This document shows, one piece after another, positions 45,269 to 53,719 of a DNA stretch of 64,000 nucleotides. The notes under the pieces are model-generated. The model ran no database searches and was not told the DNA's origin. It worked only from the letters and a program-made list of their open reading frames with translations. A program made the translations under genes and the position numbers. Origin of the DNA: Bradyrhizobium ottawaense (GTDB taxonomy: Bacteria; Pseudomonadota; Alphaproteobacteria; Rhizobiales; Xanthobacteraceae); assembly GCF_900099825.1 (NCBI RefSeq), contig NZ_LT629693.1, positions 3,855,001 to 3,919,000 on the forward strand, written 5' to 3'. Position 1 is the first letter of the stretch. The number at the start of each line of letters is the position of its first letter.

Positions 45269-45883
45269 ATGACCATCCGCCTGCATCGCGGCGATCTGCC
45301 CGATTTGTCCCGCTACACGGATTCGGTGGCGATCGATACCGAGACCATGGGGCTCAATCCGCATCGCGACCGGCTCTGCGTGGTGCAGATGTCGAACGGC
45401 GACGGCAGCGCCGACGTGATCCAAATTCCGAAGGGGCACACCGACGCGCCGAACCTGAAGGCGCTGCTGGCGAATCCGAAGATCACCAAGATCTTCCATT
45501 TCGCGCGGTTCGATCTCGCCGCGCTCTACAACGCCTTCGGCGTGATGCCGCAGCCGGCCTACTGCACCAAGATCGCCTCGCGGCTGACCCGCACCTATAC
45601 CGACCGCCATGGCCTGAAGGATCTGGTGCGCGAGGTGCTCAACATCGATCTGTCGAAGCAGCAGCAATCGAGCGACTGGGGTTCGCCGAACCTGAGCGAG
45701 GCGCAGCTCGCTTACGCCGCCTCCGACGTGCTGCATCTGCATGCCTTGCGCGAACGGCTCGACGCCATGCTGGCGCGCGAAGGCCGCACCGAACTGGCCC
45801 AGGCCTGCTTCGACTTTCTGCCGTTCCGGGCCAAACTCGATCTCGGCGGCTGGGAGGCCGAGGACATTTTCGCGCATTCCTGA
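45269..45883 (+). CDS. nrnC: NanoRNase C (dinucleotide-specific 3'-5' exoribonuclease, RNase D-like)
   Basis: 204 residues, the length of Bartonella NrnC rather than full RNase D (no HRDC domains). The DEDDy motifs are present: VAIDTETMGL, FHFARFDLAAL and YAASDVLHLH, and the whole protein ends WEAEDIFAHS as in NrnC. NrnC forms an octameric ring that degrades RNA dinucleotides, replacing Orn in alphaproteobacteria. It leads the nrnC-lptC-lptA-lptB-rpoN block, but the 131-base gap to lptC leaves shared transcription open. Confidence 0.93.
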   Translation: MTIRLHRGDLPDLSRYTDSVAIDTETMGLNPHRDRLCVVQMSNGDGSADVIQIPKGHTDAPNLKALLANPKITKIFHFARFDLAALYNAFGVMPQPAYCTKIASRLTRTYTDRHGLKDLVREVLNIDLSKQQQSSDWGSPNLSEAQLAYAASDVLHLHALRERLDAMLAREGRTELAQACFDFLPFRAKLDLGGWEAEDIFAHS

Positions 45884-46014
45884 GCCCGGAATTGACCGAA
45901 TCCTTGCCGGGCGACGTTCCCGCCCCGTTTCGGTCACAGTGGTGGGACCACGTCCGGGCTGCATATTCAGGCAATCCCGGCTACAATCCCGGGTGAATCT
46001 CTCGCTCTGGAGCG

Positions 46015-46746
46015 GTGGTGAACTCGGTACAGAACCCAGCAGCCTTTGGCGCCGGCATGGAGGCGCGCTTCGCCGCAGCCGCCCGCCACAGCCGCATGGT
46101 GCGGGTGCTGCGGGTCGCGGTACCCGCCGCCGTGATTGTCGCGATGGCCGCTATCGTCGCCGTGTCGGTCTTCAATCCGTTCCGCATGCTGCTGCCGAAG
46201 CTGCCGGTCGACATGGGAAATCTGGTGGTGTCCGGCACCAAGATCACGATGGAATCGCCGCATCTCGCCGGCTTTTCCACCGACCAGCGGCCCTACGAGA
46301 TGTGGGCCAAGGCCGCCACCCAGGACCTGACCGATCCCGATCATGTCGAGCTCAGTCAGTTGCGCGCCAAGGTGGCGATGGAAGACAAGAGCACCGTGAC
46401 GCTGGATGCCCGTACCGGCTATTACGACAGCAAGTCGCAGATGCTGGACCTTCGAAAGGATATCTTTCTGCAATCCTCCACCGGGTATGAGGCCAAACTT
46501 TCCCAGGCCTATGTCGACATCAACAAGGGCGCGGTGACCTCGGACGAACATGTCGACGTCAAACTGCTGAACGGCACGCTGACCGCCGACAGGCTCAGGA
46601 TCATCAACAGCGGCGAGGTGGTTCGCTTCGAAGGCAATGTGGTGATGAACCTGGTCATGGAGCAACCGACCGCTCCTGCTCCCGAGCCTGAACCGGCGGC
46701 GCCGAAGCAGCGGTCCACATCGGCCAAGTTCGCCAACCCGAAGTGA
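46015..46746 (+). CDS. lptC: LPS export ABC transporter periplasmic protein LptC
   Basis: 243 residues, GTG start at 46015 (a second GTG at 46018 has better spacing to GGAG). A single membrane anchor (VLRVAVPAAVIVAMAAIVAVSVF) is followed by a beta-jellyroll periplasmic domain (YEMWAKAATQDLTDPDHVELSQLRAKVAMEDK; SDEHVDVKLLNGTLTADRLRIINSG). LptC passes LPS from LptBFG to the LptA bridge. The C-terminus is Pro/Glu-rich. The next gene overlaps its stop or follows at once. LptF/G are not in the window. Confidence 0.9.
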   Translation: MVNSVQNPAAFGAGMEARFAAAARHSRMVRVLRVAVPAAVIVAMAAIVAVSVFNPFRMLLPKLPVDMGNLVVSGTKITMESPHLAGFSTDQRPYEMWAKAATQDLTDPDHVELSQLRAKVAMEDKSTVTLDARTGYYDSKSQMLDLRKDIFLQSSTGYEAKLSQAYVDINKGAVTSDEHVDVKLLNGTLTADRLRIINSGEVVRFEGNVVMNLVMEQPTAPAPEPEPAAPKQRSTSAKFANPK

Positions 46747-47417
46747 TATTGATGAAGCAATTTTTCCCGCGCAGCCTTGCAATGATGGCGTTCGCGCTCG
46801 CGATCGGCGCGTGCAACGGCGCCCACGCCCAAGGCGCCGTGTCCGGCGTGCCGAATGCGATGCAGGGATTTTCGCAGAACCGCGACCAGCCGATCCAGAT
46901 CGAGGCGGCCTCGCTCGAGATGCGCGACAAGAAAAAGGAAGCGACCTTCTCCGGCAATGTGAAGGTGGTGCAGGGCGACACCACCATGACGGCGAAGTCG
47001 CTGGTGGTGTTTTACGATTCCGGTGGTTCGGCCGCGGCGCCTGCTGCGAAGGGCGCAAAGAACGCACCGATGCAGGCCGCGTCACCCGGCCCCGGCGGCA
47101 GTTCGTCGATCCGCAAGCTGGAAGCCAAGGGCAATGTCGTGGTGACCCAGAAGGAGCAAGTCGTGACCGGCGACAGCGCGATCTTCGATACCCGCGCCAA
47201 TCTGATCACCATGGCGGGTGGGGTGGTGCTGACCCAGTGCAAGAACGTGCTGCGGGGCGACCGTCTGCTGGTCGACATGACGACCGGCGTGTCGCGGGTG
47301 GAATCCGACAGTGGCAGGGTGCAGGGCCTGTTCGACCAGTCAGCAGGAAAGGACTGCGGATCCGGCGCGGGTGGCGCGAAGCCGGGCATGCCTTCGTTGA
47401 TTCCTGGAAAAAAATGA
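46743..47417 (+). CDS. lptA: LPS transport periplasmic protein LptA
   Basis: 224 residues if the GTG at 46743 is used (overlapping the lptC stop); an ATG at 46752 fits as well. A signal peptide (SLAMMAFALAIGACNGAHAQ) is followed by the OstA-like jellyroll: DQPIQIEAASLEMRDKKKEATFSGNVKVVQGD, then AKGNVVVTQKEQVVTGDSAIFD and GGVVLTQCKNVLRGDRLLVDMTTG. An insertion rich in Ala/Gly/Pro (about residues 93-122) separates strands. It bridges LPS from LptC to LptD. Two Cys (TQCKN and KDCGS) might form a disulfide. Confidence 0.92.
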   Translation: MILMKQFFPRSLAMMAFALAIGACNGAHAQGAVSGVPNAMQGFSQNRDQPIQIEAASLEMRDKKKEATFSGNVKVVQGDTTMTAKSLVVFYDSGGSAAAPAAKGAKNAPMQAASPGPGGSSSIRKLEAKGNVVVTQKEQVVTGDSAIFDTRANLITMAGGVVLTQCKNVLRGDRLLVDMTTGVSRVESDSGRVQGLFDQSAGKDCGSGAGGAKPGMPSLIPGKK

Positions 47418-47593
47418 TATATATCAATGGCTTAAATATTATTTAGGCCGTCTGTGGTTGAAGCTGATGGTGTGAGCCTGTATCTACGGCTGGCACGACG
47501 GGGTGTTTGGGGACATCCATTCATGGTTCGCAGGCGATTTGATTCGCCAGCGCACGCATCGCGGATCATCGCGAAGGGCTCAAGCGAAGCGGG

Positions 47594-48658
47594 ATGGTGG
47601 ATTTACTTGGCATGTTCCGTCGACGCCCCGCGAAACGCGGGCCGGCAGGGTTTGCGCGTTCGCGGGACGACATTACCGCGCTCGGCGATTCCTTCGGCAA
47701 CATGCTGACGAGCCCGGTGCGCGACGCGCCGCCGATGGCGCGCACGGCGCCGGTGCCGGGGCTGGAACTGCCGCGGCCACAGCCGGCCGCGGAGCCGGCG
47801 CTCGACGAACGTCCGCGCGCCCGCGCCCCGGCCCCTGGTAACCCGGCCCCCAATACCCAAGCCCCAAGGGCCCAGGCGCCCAACACCCAGGCCCCCAAGA
47901 CCAACGGCGCCGCCGCCCCGCGTTTCATCAAGCGGCCGGGCTATCTGGCTGTGCATAGCGTGGAAAAGAGTTTCGGCACCCGCAAGGTCGTGCGGGGCGT
48001 CAGCATCTATGTCCGGCGCGGCGAGGCGGTCGGTTTGCTGGGTCCGAACGGCGCCGGCAAGACCACGGTGTTCTACATGATCACCGGGCTGATCAAGGCG
48101 GATCGCGGCGCGATCGAACTCGACGGTCACGACGTCACCAAGTTGCCGATGTACCAGCGCGCGCGGCTCGGCATCGGCTATCTGCCGCAGGAAGCCTCGA
48201 TCTTTCGCGGCCTCACCGTCGAGCAGAATATTCGCGCGGTGCTCGAAGTGGTCGAGCCGAACAAGAAGAAGCGCGAAGCCGAACTCAATTCGCTGCTCGA
48301 GGAATTCAACATCACGCGCTTGCGTAAATCGCCGTCGATTGCGCTGTCCGGCGGCGAACGCCGCCGCGTCGAAATCGCGCGCGCGCTGGCGACGCGCCCG
48401 AACTACATGCTGCTCGACGAACCCTTTGCCGGCATCGATCCGATTGCGGTCGGCGACATTCAGGATCTGGTCCGCCACCTCACCAATCGCGGCATCGGCG
48501 TGCTGATCACCGACCATAATGTGCGCGAAACGCTCGGCCTGACCGATCGCGCCTATATCGTCTATGCGGGAGAGATCTTGACCGAAGGCAGCCCGGAGGA
48601 GATCGTCAACGATCCGGATGTACGGCGCCTTTACCTTGGTGAGGAATTCCGCCTCTAG
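47594..48658 (+). CDS. lptB: LPS export ABC transporter ATP-binding protein LptB, long N-terminus
   Basis: 354 residues. The ATPase (from about residue 112) shows Walker [10 protein letters not shown]-loop [13 protein letters not shown], signature [15 protein letters not shown], Walker [12 protein letters not shown] and the switch His in TDHNVRETL. It drives LPS extraction by LptF/G. The preceding ~110 residues are unusual: a Pro/Ala/Gln-rich low-complexity tail including the imperfect repeats [19 protein letters not shown], absent from E. coli LptB. A 176-base gap with an A/T-rich start (47410-47445) separates it from lptA. The ATG at 47594 could be replaced by a later ATG (MFRRRP). Confidence 0.92.
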   Translation: MVDLLGMFRRRPAKRGPAGFARSRDDITALGDSFGNMLTSPVRDAPPMARTAPVPGLELPRPQPAAEPALDERPRARAPAPGNPAPNTQAPRAQAPNTQAPKTNGAAAPRFIKRPGYLAVHSVEKSFGTRKVVRGVSIYVRRGEAVGLLGPNGAGKTTVFYMITGLIKADRGAIELDGHDVTKLPMYQRARLGIGYLPQEASIFRGLTVEQNIRAVLEVVEPNKKKREAELNSLLEEFNITRLRKSPSIALSGGERRRVEIARALATRPNYMLLDEPFAGIDPIAVGDIQDLVRHLTNRGIGVLITDHNVRETLGLTDRAYIVYAGEILTEGSPEEIVNDPDVRRLYLGEEFRL

Positions 48659-48751
48659 TCGTTTTTTAGTGGGCGTCAAGCCGTGTACAAGGGCTTTGGA
48701 CTAAGATAAGCAAGAATCGGACCAAGTTTCACTGGATCGGTTCTCGCCTCC

Positions 48752-50410
48752 ATGGCTCTGACGCAGAGACTAGAATTCCGCCAGTCGCAGTCGCTGGTTA
48801 TGACGCCGCAGCTGATGCAGGCGATCAAGCTGCTGCAGCTGTCGAATCTCGACCTTTCGGCCTTCGTCGAGGAGGAGCTGGAGCGCAATCCGCTGCTGGA
48901 GCGCGCCAGCGACGGCCCGGAAGCCCCGGTTGCGGGCGAGCCGGTTGCCGAGCGCGCCGAATTCTCCGATTCCGGCGATTCCCAGGGCTATGGCGATGAT
49001 TCCGGCGGCGACGCTTCCGAGATGTCCGGCGGCTCCGCCGGCGATTCCTTCGAACCCGGCCAGGAAGAGTGGCTGAACCGCGATCTCGGCACCCGCACCG
49101 AAATCGAGCAGACGCTCGACACTCCGCTCGACAACGTCTTCACCGAAGAGCCCGCCGAAGCGGCCGCGCGCGTGGCGCAGGACGCCGCGCCCACCGCCTA
49201 TACCGAATGGGGCGGCGGCGCCTCCAACGACGAAGACTACAATCTGGAAGCCTTTGTAGCCGCCGAAGTAACGCTCGGCAGCCATCTCGCCGAGCAGCTC
49301 GCGGTCGCGTTCGCGTTCCCCGCCGAGCGGATGATCGGGCAGTATCTGATCGATCTGGTCGACGACGCCGGCTACGTGCCGGCCGATCTCGGGCAGGCCG
49401 CCGAACGGCTCGGCGCCTCGCAAGGGGATGTCGAGGCGGTGCTCGCCGTGCTGCAGAAATTCGATCCGCCCGGCGTGTGCGCGCGAAATCTCAGCGAATG
49501 CCTCGCAATCCAGCTCCGCGAACTCAATCGCTACGACCCCGCGATGCAGGCGCTGGTCGAGCATCTCGATCTCCTCGCCAAGCGCGATATCGCCTCGCTG
49601 CGCAAGCTGTGCGGCGTCGACGACGATGACATCACCGACATGATCGGCGAGATCCGCCGGCTCGATCCCAAGCCCGGCCTGAAGTTCGGCTCGGCGCGGA
49701 CGCAGACCATGGTGCCGGATGTCTATGTGCGGCCCGGTCCGGACGGCGGCTGGCATGTCGAGCTCAACAGCGACACGTTGCCGCGCGTGCTGGTCAATCA
49801 GGTCTATTACACCGAGCTGTCGAAGACGATCCGCAAGGACGGCGACAAATCCTATTTCACCGATTGCCTGCAGAATGCGACCTGGCTGGTCCGCGCGCTC
49901 GATCAGCGCGCCCGCACCATCCTCAAGGTCGCCACCGAAATCGTGCGCCAGCAGGACGGCTTCTTCACCCATGGCGTCGCGCATCTGCGCCCCCTGAACC
50001 TCAAGGCGGTGGCGGACGCGATCCAGATGCACGAATCGACGGTGTCGCGGGTGACGGCCAACAAATACATGGCGACCAACCGCGGCAGCTTCGAACTGAA
50101 GTATTTCTTCACCGCCTCGATCGCATCGGCCGACGGCGGCGAAGCCCATTCGGCGGAGGCCGTTCGTCATCACATCAAGCGGCTGATTGACGCGGAGGCC
50201 CCGGCCGCGATCCTTTCCGACGATACCATTGTGGAACGATTGCGCGAGACCGGCATTGATATTGCCCGCCGCACCGTCGCGAAATACCGCGAAGCGATGC
50301 GTATTCCATCCTCGGTGCAGCGTCGCCGTGATAAACAGAGCATGCTCGGTAATGCCCTTTCCGCCCCCGCCACCTCCTCCGACCGGTCCCGCGATACGGC
50401 TCCTGCCTGA
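48752..50410 (+). CDS. rpoN: RNA polymerase sigma-54 factor
   Basis: 552 residues. Region I is Gln/Leu-rich (MALTQRLEFRQSQSLVMTPQLMQAIKLLQLSN), region II is acidic (ESGGSAGDSFEPGQEE-type, about residues 55-130), and region III holds the core-binding and DNA-binding parts with the HTH (AVADAIQMHESTVSRVTANKYM) and the RpoN box ARRTVAKYREAMRIPSS near the C-terminus. It directs transcription from -24/-12 promoters activated by NtrC-type ATPases. It lies in the usual lptB-rpoN-hpf-ptsN order. Confidence 0.96.
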   Translation: MALTQRLEFRQSQSLVMTPQLMQAIKLLQLSNLDLSAFVEEELERNPLLERASDGPEAPVAGEPVAERAEFSDSGDSQGYGDDSGGDASEMSGGSAGDSFEPGQEEWLNRDLGTRTEIEQTLDTPLDNVFTEEPAEAAARVAQDAAPTAYTEWGGGASNDEDYNLEAFVAAEVTLGSHLAEQLAVAFAFPAERMIGQYLIDLVDDAGYVPADLGQAAERLGASQGDVEAVLAVLQKFDPPGVCARNLSECLAIQLRELNRYDPAMQALVEHLDLLAKRDIASLRKLCGVDDDDITDMIGEIRRLDPKPGLKFGSARTQTMVPDVYVRPGPDGGWHVELNSDTLPRVLVNQVYYTELSKTIRKDGDKSYFTDCLQNATWLVRALDQRARTILKVATEIVRQQDGFFTHGVAHLRPLNLKAVADAIQMHESTVSRVTANKYMATNRGSFELKYFFTASIASADGGEAHSAEAVRHHIKRLIDAEAPAAILSDDTIVERLRETGIDIARRTVAKYREAMRIPSSVQRRRDKQSMLGNALSAPATSSDRSRDTAPA

Positions 50411-50450
50411 TTGCGTTCGCGTCAAATCGCGATAGTCTCGATCCCCCTTA

Positions 50451-50499
50451 GAGTGCGATCCGGAAAACTACCTACTGGTTTTCCGAACAGATCATGCTC
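50451..50499. repeat. Palindromic repeat, family A variant (copy 4)
   Basis: GAGTGCGATCCGGAAAAC on the left and GTTTTCCG-AACA-GATCATGCTC on the right form an imperfect 49-base palindrome, with CTACCTACTG in the loop. It sits between rpoN and hpf, where a hairpin could separate their expression. Confidence 0.8.
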
Positions 50500-50542
50500 C
50501 ACTAACAAACGTCAGAGTGGTGGGCATCCAGCGAGGCATCCA

Positions 50543-51142
50543 ATGACCCTTCGAATCTCCGGGAAAAGCATCAGCGTCGGCGAAGCGCTTCGTTCGCGCG
50601 TCAGCGAGCGCACCGATGAAGTCCTGCGAAAATATTTCGACGGCAACTATTCCGGCCACATCACGCTGAGCAAGGACGGCTTCGGCTTCCGCACCGACTG
50701 CTCGCTGCACCTCGATTCCGGGATTACGCTGGAAGCCGATTCGAACGCCACCGACGCCTATGCCAGCGCCGACCAGGCGCTTCTGATGATCGAGAAGCGG
50801 CTGCGCCGCTACAAGAGCCGGCTGAAGGACCGCTCCGCCCGCAAGACCTACGCAGCCTCCGCAGCGCTCGCCGAGATGGATGCGCCGACGCTGGACGCGC
50901 CGAGCTATGTGATCGAGGCGCCCGCCGAGGACGACGAGGTCACTGCCTACAGCCCCGTCATCATCGCCGAGGCCACCACGTCGCTGAAGCGGTTTTCGGT
51001 CAGTGAGGCGGTCATGGAGCTCGATCTGACGGGGGCGGCCTGCATCGTGTTCCAGCACGGTTCCAGCGGCCGGGTGAACATCATTTACCGGCGTACCGAC
51101 GGCAATGTGGGCTGGGTCGACCCCCCGGCGGTTACCCCCTGA
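50543..51142 (+). CDS. hpf: Ribosome hibernation promoting factor, long form
   Basis: 199 residues from the ATG at 50543. The N-terminal S30AE/HPF domain reads LRISGKSISVGEALRSRVSERTDEVLRKYFDG and HITLSKDGFGFRTDCSLHLDSGITLEADSNA; a linker (90-130) leads to the C-terminal dimerisation domain (FSVSEAVMELDLTGAACIVFQHGSSGRVNIIYRR). The long form joins two 70S ribosomes into inactive 100S dimers in stationary phase. It follows rpoN after a family A repeat and precedes ptsN. Confidence 0.95.
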   Translation: MTLRISGKSISVGEALRSRVSERTDEVLRKYFDGNYSGHITLSKDGFGFRTDCSLHLDSGITLEADSNATDAYASADQALLMIEKRLRRYKSRLKDRSARKTYAASAALAEMDAPTLDAPSYVIEAPAEDDEVTAYSPVIIAEATTSLKRFSVSEAVMELDLTGAACIVFQHGSSGRVNIIYRRTDGNVGWVDPPAVTP

Positions 51143-51372
51143 CATATATGCCGGAGAGCATTGACGCCCCCAGCCGCCCTACCTATGGTCCGCCGCCTTT
51201 AAGCATAGGGTGCAAGAACGGGCCGTTCGGGAGTTGGCACCGGTCATGTGTTGGAGTAGAAGCCCCCAACTCGGGACCCGGTCCTAAGCCCGCCTCCCGT
51301 CTCACCTTCTTGACGCCACGGTTCTAAAACCTATCTCGCAACCTGTCGGTTCAATTCACCTCGGAACGCCCC
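51143..51372 (+). other. Structured intergenic region between hpf and ptsN
   Basis: 230 bases without a gene. At about 51229-51281, GAGTTGG and CCAACTC form a 7-bp stem around a ~32-base loop (ACCGGTCATGTG...), and ACCGG / GACCCGGT and GGGAG / CTCCC elements may extend it (51225-51300). It may be the leader of ptsN or a short RNA. No intrinsic terminator U-run follows. Confidence 0.4.
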
Positions 51373-51834
51373 ATGACGATTACCGATCTGGTCGCACCCG
51401 AGGCGATTCTCCCTGCATTGAAGGTCATCAGCAAGAAGCAGGCGCTGCAGGAACTGGCGGCGCGGGCGGCCTCGCTGACCGGCCAGAACGAGCGCTCGGT
51501 GTTCGAGGTGCTGTTGCAGCGCGAGAAGCTCGGCACCACCGCCGTCGGCTACGGCGTCGCCATCCCGCACGGCAAGCTGCCCAAGCTCGAAAAGCTGTTC
51601 GGACTGTTCGCCCGGCTTGAGCGCCCGATCGACTTCGAGGCCATGGACGGCCAGCCGGTCGACCTGATCTTCCTGCTGCTGGCGCCGGAAGGCGCGGGCG
51701 CCGATCACCTGAAGGCGCTGGCGCGGATCGCGCGGCTGCTGCGCGACCAGGACGTCGCCAAGAAACTGCGCGCCTCGCGCGACGCCCAGGCGATCTATTC
51801 GGTCCTGGCGCTGCCGCCGGCGAGCGCGGCGTAA
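51373..51834 (+). CDS. ptsN: PTS IIA-like nitrogen regulatory protein (EIIA-Ntr)
   Basis: 153 residues. The EIIA active-site motif YGVAIPHGKLPK puts the phosphorylated His at 66, and VDLIFLLLAPEGAGADHLKALARIARLL is the family's later strand-helix. EIIA-Ntr receives phosphate from the PTS-Ntr chain (PtsP-PtsO) and controls potassium and nitrogen responses rather than sugar uptake. Its place after rpoN and hpf is standard in proteobacteria. The start follows a short A/T-rich stretch without an obvious Shine-Dalgarno sequence. Confidence 0.95.
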   Translation: MTITDLVAPEAILPALKVISKKQALQELAARAASLTGQNERSVFEVLLQREKLGTTAVGYGVAIPHGKLPKLEKLFGLFARLERPIDFEAMDGQPVDLIFLLLAPEGAGADHLKALARIARLLRDQDVAKKLRASRDAQAIYSVLALPPASAA

Positions 51835-51921
51835 GGTTTCGCGTTCGGCGCGATCACCATCAAAGAGAAGCCCGCCGCCGACGCTGCCGCGAATTTCCTC
51901 GCAGCCGGCTGGTCGCGGTCA

Positions 51922-52560
51922 TCAGCAGATCGTCGGTAGCAAGCGCCTGACTTCGTCGAGCAGGTCGGGGACCGCTGTCTCGTCGCCTGCGAGGTGCCTG
52001 AGCAACGCGCTCTGAAACAGGCCGTCGAGCAGCGCATAGAGCGCGGCCGGGGACGCCGCCGGCCGTTTGCCGCCGAGCTCGGCATAGCGCGAGGCGATGC
52101 GCCAGATCATCGCTTCCAGGCTCTTGTCGATCTCGAGCACGTCCTTGCGAAATGCGGCCTCGAACATCGCCTGAGAGCGCAGATCGTACCAAAGCCGATG
52201 CATGCGGGCTTCGTTCTGTAGCGTCGCCGCAAGCTTGGCGAGGAAGCCCTCGGTCAATTCGTCGCGGCTCTTTGCCGTCGTGACCACTTCGTCATATCGC
52301 GTCACGCATTTGGCCTTGTAGTGGCGGACGCAGCAGCAGATCAGGTCGAGCTTGTCGCTGAAATAGTAGTGAAAGACGCCGTGCGTAAACGCGGAATTCT
52401 GCGCGATCTCGCGCAGGCTGGTGCGTGCGAAGCCAAGCTCTCCGAGCGTTTCCAGCGCGGCCTCGGCAAGCTCGATCCGCCGCGCGTTGAACTTCTCGTC
52501 GCGCAGTGCCTCGGTCGCCACCGCGACCCGCTGGGCCGCCCCCGTCGCCTGCCGCGCCAT
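51922..52560 (-). CDS. TetR-family transcriptional regulator
   Basis: 212 residues. The N-terminal HTH is ALETLGELGFARTSLREIAQNSAFTHGVFHYYFSDKLDLICC, preceded by a ~28-residue charged arm. The ligand-binding part is all helical (TEGFLAKLAATLQNEARMHRLWYDLRSQAM) with the conserved Tyr/Arg seen in regulators of hydrophobic or CoA ligands, but no ligand can be named. It is divergent from an SDR-saccharopine dehydrogenase-like-ligase operon, with three operator-like boxes between, so it probably represses that operon and itself. Confidence 0.92.
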   Translation of the reverse strand: MARQATGAAQRVAVATEALRDEKFNARRIELAEAALETLGELGFARTSLREIAQNSAFTHGVFHYYFSDKLDLICCCVRHYKAKCVTRYDEVVTTAKSRDELTEGFLAKLAATLQNEARMHRLWYDLRSQAMFEAAFRKDVLEIDKSLEAMIWRIASRYAELGGKRPAASPAALYALLDGLFQSALLRHLAGDETAVPDLLDEVRRLLPTIC

Positions 52561-52879
52561 CGCATCCCTTTCCTCAGCCCCGATCTTTCAACGGCTTATA
52601 CCGCGCCGACGGCTGATAGCTGCATCCCCTCACAACCACTTCCTTGGACAACTGTCAAATTCGTTCTTGACAAGTGTCAAGATTCTGGCGGAGGTTCGGG
52701 AAAATAATTTGGACAGTCGTCAAGATGTCCGATCAGGGAGGAACGTTTCGCTGGGTGCGGCCCAAGGTCCGCACTCATGGCCATGGCCATGGCCGCGACC
52801 GCGCAAAGCCGTGCAGTGCCGGCATGCGCCGCCGATCGGCCGCAGCACCAATCAATCACCAGCAACGGAGGAGTACGTC
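52561..52879. other. 319-base divergent intergenic region, TetR / SDR operon
   Basis: Contains no gene. Between the TetR start and the SDR start it holds the three operator-like boxes listed separately (52644-52723), a GGCCATGGCCATGGCC palindromic run at 52780-52795, and a good ribosome site (CGGAGGAG) just before the SDR ATG. The last 150 bases before the SDR are probably untranslated leader. Confidence 0.6.
52644..52723. promoter_or_regulatory. Three TetR-type operator boxes
   Basis: Box 1 at 52644-52658 (TTGGACA-AC-TGTCAA), box 2 at 52667-52680 (TTGACA-AG-TGTCAA, a perfect inverted repeat) and box 3 at 52709-52723 (TTGGACA-GTC-GTCAA). The centres are about 22 and 43 bases apart, near two and four helical turns. 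The common core TTG-ACA...TGTCAA lies between the two divergent genes, where a TetR dimer could control both. Confidence 0.75.
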
Positions 52880-53683
52880 ATGAGTGGGAAGAGCCTTGCA
52901 GGCAAGAAAGCCCTGGTCACCGGTGGCGCCCGAGGGATTGGCGCTGCAATTGCGCAGTCGCTGGCACGGGCCGGCGCCTCGATCATGATCGCCGACATCC
53001 TGGACGACGCCGGCAAGGCCAGCGCTGCGGCCATCGCCAAGGAAGGCGTCGCGACAGGATTCGTCCAGCTCGACGTCAGCGATGACGCGCAATGGGAGAG
53101 GGCGGTGGCCGCGACGGTCTCCACGCTCGGCGGCTACGACATCCTCATCAACAACGCCGGTATCGAGATCACCTCTCTGGTCAGCGAAGTCAGGGCCGAG
53201 GACGCGCGGCGAATGTGCGACGTCAACATCGTCGGCACTGTGCTCGGCATGAAGCACGCATTCCGCGTGATGCGGCCCGGCGGCGCTGCGGGCAAGGGCG
53301 GCGCGGTCGTCAACATCGCATCCGTCGCGGCAACGATCGCCTTCCCGAGCATCGCGGTCTATTCGGGCACCAAATCCGCGGTCGACCGCATGACGCGGGT
53401 CGGGGCGATGGAAGCCGGCAAGCTCGGCTACGGCGTGCGCGTCAACTGCATCTATCCGGGCCTGATACCGACCGACATGGGCCTGCAGCTCGCCAATGAC
53501 ATCGTCAAGGTCGGGCTCGCGCCTGACGTCAACGCAGCGGTGGGTTCGGTGGTGGAGCAAACCCCGCTCGGTCGCCTCGCTGAGGTCAGCGACATCGGCG
53601 ATGCCGCGGTGTTCCTGTGCTCGAACGAGGCACGCTTCATCACCGGCATTGGACTGCCGGTCGACGGCGGCATGGGCATGTAA
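52880..53683 (+). CDS. Short-chain dehydrogenase/reductase
   Basis: 267 residues with CGGAGGAG before the ATG. The classical SDR motifs are complete: the nucleotide loop TGGARGIGAAI, DVSD, NNAGIEIT, the catalytic Ser region VNIASVAATIAF and YSGTK (Tyr-x3-Lys), and the C-terminal LPVDGGMGM. With ADILDD after strand 2, NAD(H) is the more likely cofactor. It oxidises or reduces an alcohol/ketone of unknown identity. First of a three-gene operon with a saccharopine dehydrogenase-like protein and an acyl-CoA ligase. Confidence 0.92.
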   Translation: MSGKSLAGKKALVTGGARGIGAAIAQSLARAGASIMIADILDDAGKASAAAIAKEGVATGFVQLDVSDDAQWERAVAATVSTLGGYDILINNAGIEITSLVSEVRAEDARRMCDVNIVGTVLGMKHAFRVMRPGGAAGKGGAVVNIASVAATIAFPSIAVYSGTKSAVDRMTRVGAMEAGKLGYGVRVNCIYPGLIPTDMGLQLANDIVKVGLAPDVNAAVGSVVEQTPLGRLAEVSDIGDAAVFLCSNEARFITGIGLPVDGGMGM

Positions 53684-53719
53684 CAACGAACCAACAGAAA
53701 TCATTTCGGAGGATACGAC

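Noticed and set aside
51228..51250. Sigma-54 promoter (TTGGCAC...TTG) before ptsN
   Set aside because: The GG element is there, but the required GC at -12 is not at the correct spacing.
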